Below are positions 28,047 to 33,899 of a stretch of DNA of 33,899 nt, one piece after another. Where the stretch lies: positions 1 through 33,899 of IMG/VR virus record IMGVR_UViG_3300017719_003080; one strand, 5' to 3'. The notes under the pieces were generated by a model. The model was not told the origin of the DNA. It was given only the letters and a program-made list of their open reading frames with translations, and made no database searches. The position numbers were made by a program, and so were the translations under genes. This DNA is from a virus. The stretch's first letter is position 1; every line of letters begins with the position of its first letter.

Positions 28047-29090
28047 ATGTCAGAAGAACAAAGTAATTTAGTAGATGAGGTTTCAACAGAAACTCCTACA
28101 ACAGAAGAAACAAGTAACGAAACAGCTGAAGCTCCAGGATTTGATCCTAAAGCTTTTGCATCGGATCAACCGTTAGAACAATTTCAAGGTAAGTACAATG
28201 AAGAAGCTGCTGAAAAATTTGAAGAAACTCAAAACGTATCTGAAGAATCTGAAACAGATGAAAATGGATTCGCTTGGGATAGCATTGAGGTTGAACAAAA
28301 AGAAGAAGAACCAGAAGTCATTGAAGAAGTCGATGAAGACTGGGACGCTCCTGCTAAAGCCGAGTCTACAGAAGAAGTGGAGGCTGATGAAAAAGAGGGA
28401 GAATTAGAGTGGGGTAGATTTGCTAAAGAACTTGGCTTGTCAGCAGACACATCTAAAGAAGATATTATAAAAGCTCTTAACTCACCATTTATTGAGCAGC
28501 CTAAGAACGAAGTTTTAGATAAGTTGAATGAATACTTATCTTATAGTGACAGAGAATTAGTTGCTGCTGAAATGAAGACTGATGGTATGGAAGAATTTGA
28601 AATAGAGGAAGCTATTGATAAAATGGAAGATTCTGGAGTTCTTAAAAGAGAAGCTTATAGAATTAAAAGACAACTTAATTCTGCTGTAGAAAAAGAAAAA
28701 CAAAAATTCTACAAAGAAAAACAACAAGAATCAATGTCTGCTAAAGAAAAAGTAGATAAGAATAAAAAAGAATTACAAGGTCACTTAAAATCTCTTGAAA
28801 CATTCATGGGAGGTAGAGTGACTAAAGATCAAGCGCAAGATGCTTATAAGTATATTACGTCTGGTAAAATGGCTGATGACATATGGAACTCTCACGACAA
28901 TGCTTCTGAGGTAGCTATGTTTATGCTGTTTAAAGACAAATTTGCTAAGATTTTGCGCTCCCAAGGTTTAGAAGATGGTAAAGCTTCAATATTGAATGAT
29001 ATTACTTCTCCTAGCCTTAGCGGTAAGAATAGAGTTAAGACCAATGCAAAGAGGTCTGGATTTGATCCTTCCGCATTTATGAGAGAATAA
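28047..29090 (+). CDS. Capsid scaffolding protein
   Basis: The 347-residue product is highly acidic in its first 130 residues (e.g. EVEQKEEEPEVIEEVDEDWD), then helical with KEDIIKALNSPFIEQP, MEEFEIEEAIDKMEDSG and a Lys/Gln-rich stretch near 220-245, and ends FDPSAFMRE, echoed by an early FDPKAFASD (residues 32-40). An acidic, helical protein between portal and capsid is the usual scaffold. The repeated FDPxAF could be capsid-binding motifs, which is inference. Confidence 0.8.
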   Translation: MSEEQSNLVDEVSTETPTTEETSNETAEAPGFDPKAFASDQPLEQFQGKYNEEAAEKFEETQNVSEESETDENGFAWDSIEVEQKEEEPEVIEEVDEDWDAPAKAESTEEVEADEKEGELEWGRFAKELGLSADTSKEDIIKALNSPFIEQPKNEVLDKLNEYLSYSDRELVAAEMKTDGMEEFEIEEAIDKMEDSGVLKREAYRIKRQLNSAVEKEKQKFYKEKQQESMSAKEKVDKNKKELQGHLKSLETFMGGRVTKDQAQDAYKYITSGKMADDIWNSHDNASEVAMFMLFKDKFAKILRSQGLEDGKASILNDITSPSLSGKNRVKTNAKRSGFDPSAFMRE

Positions 29091-29101
29091 ATATTAAGTT
29101 A

Positions 29102-29112
29102 GGGCGATGCCC
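29102..29112. other. Hairpin GGGC-GAT-GCCC before capsid gene
   Basis: Short 4-bp GC stem with a 3-nt loop, followed by A6, in the 98-bp gap between scaffold and capsid genes. Could stabilise or process the capsid message; not a normal terminator. Confidence 0.4.
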
Positions 29113-29188
29113 AAAAAACTAATGTAATTATTCTGGAGTAATAAAATAAGTGTATTTAAAAATAATGTTTAATTTAAAGTAAAAAAAA

Positions 29189-30724
29189 ATGGCAAAATTA
29201 TATACTGGAACTTTCGGTTCTGGAACAAGCCCAGAGAATGCTTTGAATACAGCGCTTATGCAATACCCAGAGATTGCGAAGACGTTAATTCAACAGTATC
29301 CTCGTTATTCAGCGACTTATCTTTTAGAAAGAACTGGTCGTTATGCAAGTGAAAAAGTATTAGGAGACAATTCTTTCGAATGGAAAGTAATGGGACGTTA
29401 CAACGCTCCTTCTTTTAGTACAGGATTCTTTAAAGGTGTATCTGCGGATACTGCTTTTACTTCTTCACCAACAGCTTCAACAGGTGTTATTCTTGATGCT
29501 GGAGATGCAGATGGTGATGTATTTGAAATCCTTATGGATGGAACTGCTTCTAGCAGAACTCCAGATTTCTTGAACAAATTTGATATGGTAAGATTCCAAT
29601 CTGGAGCTACTGCAATCGTTGTTGAAGATCCAAGAAGCAATGACTCAGGTCAAGGTGCTGCTGGAGATAGAGTTGTAAAATTCGAAATGGTTGGAGCTTT
29701 AGCTCAGCCTTTATTATCAACTGACGTTGCTGATGAAGCTATTATTGCTTCTATTGGATCTGCTTTCCCTAATGGTTCTAACGGATCTGATGTAGGTGAA
29801 AACTATGCTTATCCTTCTACTTACAAGAACTACCTTACTACAATGCGTAAGAAATGTTCTGTAACTGGTAAAGATATGACAGACGTTACTTGGATTGAGA
29901 ACAATGGTCACAGACTATGGTACTTCTCTAAAGAGCAAATGATGATGGATGAGTACATGTATCAGCAAGAGCTACAAAGATGGTATGGACGTTCTTCTGT
30001 AACTGATACTACTGTTCCACGTCCTGGTGCAATTACTTCTTCTGCTTTAGGTACTTCTGGTACACAAGCTTCAAGTATTGTAACTGGTGATGGACTACTT
30101 GCTCAAATTGATTCTTCTAACCAAGCTTCTTATACATTAGGTGCTTTAACTGAAGACATCATTACTGAATTTTTAGCTAAGCTTTCTTTGAATGCTACTA
30201 ACGCTGAAGGTAACGAGTGGGTTGTATTTACTGGTACTGAAGGTAGATTAGCTTTCCACAAAGCAATGAAAGACTTATTGATTGCTCCTTCTGGATCTTT
30301 CACAGGTGGTTCAATGTCTGGTGTAAGCGGTGATGTATCTTTAGGAGGTAACTTTGTATCTTACGAAGCATTAGGAAATAAGCTTACAATGGCTTACTGT
30401 CCTGTGTTTGATGATTCAAACGTTCACAGTTCTACTTCAGGTACTAACGCATTTGGAGATAACAGATTAAAAGAATCTGCTAAGATGGTATTCCTTGACT
30501 TCGGTAAGACTTCAGGTATATCTAACATTGAATTGATTACTAAAGGTGCTGAAGGTGCTAACCGTAGTTTCACTAAGAAATACGTTGCTGGTATGATCAA
30601 CCCTTACGATCAAAAATCAATGATGGCTGCTAACGCTGATGACAAGTTTGAGTGTCACGTTATGTCTGAATCTGGAATCATAGTTCGTAACCCATTATCT
30701 TGTGGAATTTTATCCGCATCGTAA
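29189..30724 (+). CDS. Major capsid protein
   Basis: The 511-residue protein follows the scaffold and begins MAKLYTGTFGSGTSPENALN, then QYPRYSATYLLERTGRYASE; later RKKCSVTGKDMTDVTWIENN, YQQELQRWYGRSS, and near the end GANRSFTKKYVAGMINPYD. No membrane or enzyme motif. Codon use differs from neighbours: more C-ending and preferred GCT, TCT, GGT codons, as expected of the most abundant virion protein. The preceding 98-bp leader is A-rich with a hairpin. Assignment rests on place, size and codon bias; the fold is assumed HK97-like. Confidence 0.85.
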   Translation: MAKLYTGTFGSGTSPENALNTALMQYPEIAKTLIQQYPRYSATYLLERTGRYASEKVLGDNSFEWKVMGRYNAPSFSTGFFKGVSADTAFTSSPTASTGVILDAGDADGDVFEILMDGTASSRTPDFLNKFDMVRFQSGATAIVVEDPRSNDSGQGAAGDRVVKFEMVGALAQPLLSTDVADEAIIASIGSAFPNGSNGSDVGENYAYPSTYKNYLTTMRKKCSVTGKDMTDVTWIENNGHRLWYFSKEQMMMDEYMYQQELQRWYGRSSVTDTTVPRPGAITSSALGTSGTQASSIVTGDGLLAQIDSSNQASYTLGALTEDIITEFLAKLSLNATNAEGNEWVVFTGTEGRLAFHKAMKDLLIAPSGSFTGGSMSGVSGDVSLGGNFVSYEALGNKLTMAYCPVFDDSNVHSSTSGTNAFGDNRLKESAKMVFLDFGKTSGISNIELITKGAEGANRSFTKKYVAGMINPYDQKSMMAANADDKFECHVMSESGIIVRNPLSCGILSAS

Positions 30725-30741
30725 TACAAAACATTTATATT

Positions 30742-31041
30742 ATGGCTAGAAATTTTTTAGGATTCATTGTAAGCGCTACTGATGGTGCTTATGTGAGTGG
30801 AGATAATATTCAACACATTGAGATAGTTAGCGCAACATCTGTTAAAGTTCATTTTTCAGGTGATGACAATACTTCAGGTAACGCGATATTAACTGTAACA
30901 AGCGGTAAACAATATGATGTTGCAAAAGAAGTTGCAAGAATTGCCCAAACAGGAACAGGAGTTATCACTATAGGTGATTCTGTTGCTGGCAATTTTGCTA
31001 TTGCTGATATTTCAGCGGTTGCATCTTATAGCGCTAACTAG
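30742..31041 (+). CDS. Small head protein, decoration-like
   Basis: I use ATG 30742 (MARNFLGFIVSATDGAYV); an earlier in-frame ATG at 30700 lies inside the capsid gene. The 99-residue protein is beta-rich and Gly/Ala/Thr-rich (QHIEIVSATSVKVHFSG, GNAILTVTSGKQY, GVITIGDSVAGNFAIAD). Small beta proteins just after the capsid gene commonly decorate the shell. No named family recognised. A GNRA-loop hairpin follows. Confidence 0.65.
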   Translation: MARNFLGFIVSATDGAYVSGDNIQHIEIVSATSVKVHFSGDDNTSGNAILTVTSGKQYDVAKEVARIAQTGTGVITIGDSVAGNFAIADISAVASYSAN

Positions 31042-31056
31042 TAACTAACGATTAAA

Positions 31057-31074
31057 GGGAGGGGAAACCCTCCC
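31057..31074 (+). terminator. Perfect hairpin GGGAGGG-GAAA-CCCTCCC
   Basis: A 7-bp all-GC-rich stem with a GNRA-type GAAA loop, 15 bp after the stop at 31041. No T-run follows (AATAATC), so it may be a transcript-end stabiliser or processing site instead of a true terminator. Confidence 0.55.
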
Positions 31075-31152
31075 AATAATCACTTAACTGGTATTGACGG
31101 AAGAGAAGCTTCAACGTTAATACTTTAATATTTAATAATTAAAATAAAAAAA

Positions 31153-31713
31153 ATGGCTTTAAAATTTGATTTTAACAAACTGCGTTCTGCAATAGCAACT
31201 TTTACAACAGGTACAGATGTATCTAATGGAAGTTTAAGTGCAGGCGAAGAGGCGAAATTTACACCTCACATGAGATTAGCTAGACCAGTAGAGGCACTTA
31301 CAAATGCTGCTGCTGTAACTAGAACTTTAACAACTGTAGAATCAGGAACATTGTTTACTGTAAATATGGCTACTGCAGATAATAATGTTGCTTTAACATT
31401 ACCTGCTGCTGCTAGTTCTGCTGGAGTATACTTTGATTTTTGTTTTTTAGTAAATTCTGATGATGATGCAGATTTTAGTATATCTACAGGATTAGATGCT
31501 ACTGATATATATGGAGGTATAGTTACACTTGCTGCTAACTCTACAGTAGTTGCTTTTAATGGTATTTCTAAAATTACTGTTGATGGATCTGTAGCTCAAA
31601 CTTGTGAAGGTTTAAGACTTTCTGTAGTTTGTGATGGAGTAAACTGGCATTTATCTGGACAAATAGCAACTGCTGTTGGTACTGTTCATTTAGTTGGAGC
31701 TGCTTCTGCATAA
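31153..31713 (+). CDS. Structural protein, unknown
   Basis: The 186-residue product is beta-rich and Ala/Thr-rich: MALKFDFNKLRSAIATF, ESGTLFTVNMATADNNVALT, LPAAASSAGVYFDFCFLVNS, and GLRLSVVCDGVNWHLSGQ. The final part resembles phage surface domains that end GxxWxL/VxG. Probably a virion surface protein or short fibre-like component. An A-rich leader (31135-31152) precedes it. Confidence 0.6.
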   Translation: MALKFDFNKLRSAIATFTTGTDVSNGSLSAGEEAKFTPHMRLARPVEALTNAAAVTRTLTTVESGTLFTVNMATADNNVALTLPAAASSAGVYFDFCFLVNSDDDADFSISTGLDATDIYGGIVTLAANSTVVAFNGISKITVDGSVAQTCEGLRLSVVCDGVNWHLSGQIATAVGTVHLVGAASA

Positions 31714-31730
31714 TTAATAATTTGAATGAC

Positions 31731-31749
31731 GGAGGGCCTTGTGCCCTCC
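31731..31749 (+). terminator. Hairpin GGAGGGC-CTTGT-GCCCTCC
   Basis: Perfect 7-bp GC-rich stem with 5-nt loop, 17 bp after the stop at 31713, followed by ATTATTCTTATATTT. T-rich, but not an unbroken run. It directly precedes the next promoter. Confidence 0.65.
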
Positions 31750-31757
31750 ATTATTCT

Positions 31758-31765
31758 TATATTTG
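31758..31765 (+). promoter_or_regulatory. Bacteroidota -7 box TATATTTG, leaderless
   Basis: Perfect TAnnTTTG nine bases after the hairpin; ATG at 31770 is four bases downstream. Confidence 0.7.
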
Positions 31766-31769
31766 CAAT

Positions 31770-31970
31770 ATGACAAGAAGATACGGAGTAAGAGACGGCA
31801 AGGTTGTAGAAATTACAGACGAACCAACGCAAGTAGAAGAAAGAGCATTCCACATTAGCGTAAAAGGTAGTGGTGGATTAAAGTGGCTGAATAATTCAGC
31901 TAATAAAACTTGGATTAACAATGGAAAGGTTTATAAAGCTAAACAAGGTAATCCAACAAATTTAAAGTAA
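31770..31970 (+). CDS. Small basic protein, unknown
   Basis: The ATG at 31770 (MTRRYGVRDGKVVEITD) is favoured over 31722 because the upstream part spans the terminator and promoter. The 66-residue product has ERAFHISVKGSGGLKWLNNS and ends KVYKAKQGNPTNLK. Beta-like and basic. No family recognised. Confidence 0.65.
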   Translation: MTRRYGVRDGKVVEITDEPTQVEERAFHISVKGSGGLKWLNNSANKTWINNGKVYKAKQGNPTNLK

Positions 31971-31996
31971 GGGAGTATTAACAAAAAATTATAAAA

Positions 31997-32683
31997 ATGA
32001 AACACGTAGTATTAATTAAATCAACACAACCATCAAAGTTTAATTACTGTAAGTTTGGTACTTACAAAAACAGAAAAGGAAAAATTATTGAACTAATTGA
32101 TCCTAATGGAATTAAAACAACTGGATATGAAATGTTCCAAGCTGTTTTATCGTTAGATATTAATGACGAAGAAGACAAAAAAGTATATGAATTTCTAAAA
32201 GACCATCCTTTAATTAACAAAGGTTTTGTTATTGAAGATATGTCTGCTAAAGAAAATGCACAAGCAGAAATAGCTTTAGCAAAAGCTGATTCAGTTACTG
32301 CTGCTGCAATGTTATCTAAAAAAGAAATAGAAAACATTTGTAGATTAATTGGTCTTAATGGAGATTGGGATGATAATATTAGAAAAGCAAAGGTTATATC
32401 TTTTGCAAGTGATAGTCCTAAAAGATTTCTTGAATATTTAAATGATGCAGACGCACCTTTTAAAATATTTATTAAAAACTGTATATCAGAAAATATCTTT
32501 GTTAGAGTTAATGGAGTATACAAGTATGGTAGCACTACAATTGGGCTTACAGAAGATCAAAGTATAATGTGGTTAAAAGATAACGCTGATATAATGGCGT
32601 TGCTTAAAAACCAGCTAAGAGGCAATGAGCCAAAAGAATTGGTTTCTGCTAATAACGAAAAACCTGTTAAAAGTAAAAAATAA
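31997..32683 (+). CDS. Late protein, possible head-completion factor
   Basis: The 228-residue protein starts KHVVLIKSTQPSKFNYCKFG and has EMFQAVLSLDINDEEDKKVY, a helical middle (AEIALAKADSVTAAAMLSKK) and a C-terminal MWLKDNADIMALLKNQL with a basic tail. No named family. Its place between head surface genes and a connector-like gene suggests head completion. The stop overlaps the next start (TAATG). Confidence 0.55.
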   Translation: MKHVVLIKSTQPSKFNYCKFGTYKNRKGKIIELIDPNGIKTTGYEMFQAVLSLDINDEEDKKVYEFLKDHPLINKGFVIEDMSAKENAQAEIALAKADSVTAAAMLSKKEIENICRLIGLNGDWDDNIRKAKVISFASDSPKRFLEYLNDADAPFKIFIKNCISENIFVRVNGVYKYGSTTIGLTEDQSIMWLKDNADIMALLKNQLRGNEPKELVSANNEKPVKSKK

Positions 32684-33351
32684 TGAATTTAGACGAGGCA
32701 CACGATTTAATAGACATGCTATTAGATAAAGTAGATCAACCATATTTTACTGACGATGAAAAAAATATGTTTATAGATCAAGCTATTAGTGCTTTTATAA
32801 ATGGTCATTATCAATTTTACGAACAAGAACAAGTTTCTAGGGATGCTTTAGCTTCTTTTATATATTATTCTGGTAAAAATAACACAGATGATACTTGGGA
32901 AGTAGCTGCAGCGCGTTTGCCAGATAATTATGTACACTTAATACAAATTAGTTTAGTTTATAATTCTGTTTCTTATTCAGACGGTAATCAAGCTAAAATA
33001 GTTGGCGTTAAAGATTTTTATGATAGGCTATACTCTTCTGATCCTTTTAATAAGGCTACAACAGAAGATCCTATTGCTTATGTAAGGCAAGATGCTACAT
33101 CAACTTATATAGGTTTTAGCCCAAGCATTCCAGCGGCAGACGCAGATGTAACTAATCCTGGAAAATATCGTTATAATTGTTTAGTGTTTAAAGATCACAG
33201 CGAATGTTTTGATAACAATCCACAAGATGCGTTAAAAGAATTATATCAAAGAGAAATTATTGATATAACAGTTAGAAAAATGATAGGGAATATTGAAGGT
33301 GCAGGCATACAGTTTCAACAAATTGAGACAGAGCAGAGCAAACCAATATAA
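32683..33351 (+). CDS. Putative head-tail connector protein
   Basis: The 222-residue protein begins MNLDEAHDLIDMLLDKVDQP and YFTDDEKNMFIDQAISAFIN, helices like those of phage connector and ring proteins; later RLPDNYVHLIQISLVYNSV, VGVKDFYDRLYSSDPFN, and a C-terminal ELYQREIIDITVRKMIGNI. Coupled to the preceding gene. The role is by gene order and the helical-plus-beta layout. Confidence 0.6.
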   Translation: MNLDEAHDLIDMLLDKVDQPYFTDDEKNMFIDQAISAFINGHYQFYEQEQVSRDALASFIYYSGKNNTDDTWEVAAARLPDNYVHLIQISLVYNSVSYSDGNQAKIVGVKDFYDRLYSSDPFNKATTEDPIAYVRQDATSTYIGFSPSIPAADADVTNPGKYRYNCLVFKDHSECFDNNPQDALKELYQREIIDITVRKMIGNIEGAGIQFQQIETEQSKPI

Positions 33352-33372
33352 AGAGCTTTTTTGCTCCCTGCG

Positions 33373-33420
33373 CAATAATAGGTTTAATCGTCTTAGGATG
33401 TTTGGCCTATTGTTGTTTTT
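33373..33420 (+). terminator. Long-loop terminator CAATAATAGG/CCTATTGTTG + T5
   Basis: A 10-bp stem with one U-G wobble (33373-33382 with 33406-33415), 23-nt loop, followed by TTTTT at 33416-33420. A second small GAGC-T6-GCTC repeat precedes it at 33353-33366. It lies between the connector gene and the next promoter. Confidence 0.6.
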
Positions 33421-33435
33421 AAGCGTAAATTAAAT

Positions 33436-33443
33436 TACTTTTG
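33436..33443 (+). promoter_or_regulatory. Bacteroidota -7 box TACTTTTG, near-leaderless
   Basis: TAnnTTTG placed 15 bp after the terminator T-run; ATG of the last gene is seven bases downstream at 33451. Confidence 0.65.
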
Positions 33444-33450
33444 TAGATAT

Positions 33451-33899
33451 ATGGCAACATTAAATGAAATAGTATATAATATTAAGAATATTGCTGCTGC
33501 TGGTAGTTCTAATAGTGAGTCAGATATATCTAATAGACAAATAAAAGCTTGGGTTCATTATTATAGAGCTGAGATATTAAAAGAGATGTCTGCTAATGGT
33601 AAGAAATTATCTTACTTATGTTATCAATCAGTAAATCCAGTACAAAGTAGTGATACATATTGGAGTATTGATCTTTGGAAAACTTACGTAGAAGATTTAA
33701 CAGCATCACCAAGACAAATGATTGTTTCTTCTGATAGAACTTGGATTTTAGCTGGTATAACTCATAATACAGAATCTATATATCAATATGAAGATTTTTA
33801 CGGTAGAGACTTTTATAATGATTTTCAAGGAAGATCTGAAAATGGAGACTATGGACATTTAAAGTTTTACGTTCCTAGTTTATTGCATATTAATGGTAA
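33451..33899 (+). CDS. 5' part of a head-tail or tail structural protein
   Basis: The frame is open to the window edge (149 codons visible). It starts MATLNEIVYNIKNIAAAGSS and continues ISNRQIKAWVHYYRAEILKE and YGHLKFYVPSLLHING. The opening (I-V-x-N-I-K-N-I-x-x-x-G-x-S..S-D-I-S-N-R-Q-I-x-x-W-V-x-Y-Y-R-A) is common in connector or stabilisation proteins of Bacteroidetes phages as I recall them. It has its own promoter. The 3' end is missing. Confidence 0.65.
   Translation, partial: MATLNEIVYNIKNIAAAGSSNSESDISNRQIKAWVHYYRAEILKEMSANGKKLSYLCYQSVNPVQSSDTYWSIDLWKTYVEDLTASPRQMIVSSDRTWILAGITHNTESIYQYEDFYGRDFYNDFQGRSENGDYGHLKFYVPSLLHING

Noticed and set aside
31722-31769. Upstream extension of the 31770 gene
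   Set aside because: Spans the hairpin and promoter box.
1-33899. Integrase, transposase, reverse transcriptase, CRISPR array
   Set aside because: No matching motifs or regularly spaced repeats found; the short direct repeats at 1253-1633 and 19358-19383 are too few and are gene-end or slippage repeats.

Overview
The window is part of a tailed double-stranded DNA phage that infects a member of the Bacteroidota, most likely a marine flavobacterium. Four things point there: very A+T-rich DNA; six TAnnTTTG -7 boxes (the Bacteroidota sigma factor signature) placed just upstream of rightward genes; almost no Shine-Dalgarno sequences, replaced by leaderless starts and start/stop overlaps (TAATG, ATGA); and a first gene ending in a type IX secretion (T9SS) C-terminal sorting domain, a system confined to Bacteroidetes. 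Neither genome end is in the window. I see no integrase, DNA polymerase, primase, rRNA, tRNA or CRISPR array.

Layout. (1) 1-5899, plus strand: the tail of the virion/lysis module. It holds the 3' end of a Cys-rich protein with a T9SS sorting domain, a holin, a run of tiny very basic proteins that share a C-terminal Gly-Gly...Gln-Leu-Asp tag, two related beta-rich proteins, a DUF5675 lysis candidate and a calcineurin-like phosphoesterase. (2) 5917-20566, minus strand: the early region. Its left part (5917-12695) is for DNA metabolism: radical SAM/photoproduct-lyase-like enzyme with small coupled partners, DUF1599-like protein, a DnaA domain IV protein, RusA-like resolvase, SSB-like protein, a putative annealing protein, an HU-like protein and a DnaB helicase. 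Its right part (12729-20566) is a dense string of small acidic or basic proteins of mostly unknown function, among them YubB/Api92-like, MGLDMYL-type, DUF932, a winged-helix regulator and membrane peptides. (3) About 20570-20757: a divergent switch region with an inverted repeat and one late promoter. (4) 20758-33899, plus strand: packaging and head genes in the usual order: lytic transglycosylase-like protein, small proteins, large terminase, portal, scaffold, major capsid protein, small head protein, further structural proteins and head-tail connector candidates. It runs off the right edge.

How it works together. The phage appears to take over host replication with its own helicase, DnaA-box-binding protein and recombination proteins while borrowing host polymerase and primase. 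Late genes are read from several short promoters, some placed directly after hairpin terminators and firing into nearly leaderless genes. If the genome is circularly permuted or closes on itself, the missing tail genes lie between the right and left edges, so the T9SS protein at position 1 would sit at the end of the tail module. The most unusual points are the phage-encoded T9SS sorting domain, the family of QLD-tagged basic mini-proteins (one with an EF-hand-like loop), and the compact terminator/promoter/leaderless-gene units. Family names come from motif recognition by eye; no searches were run.
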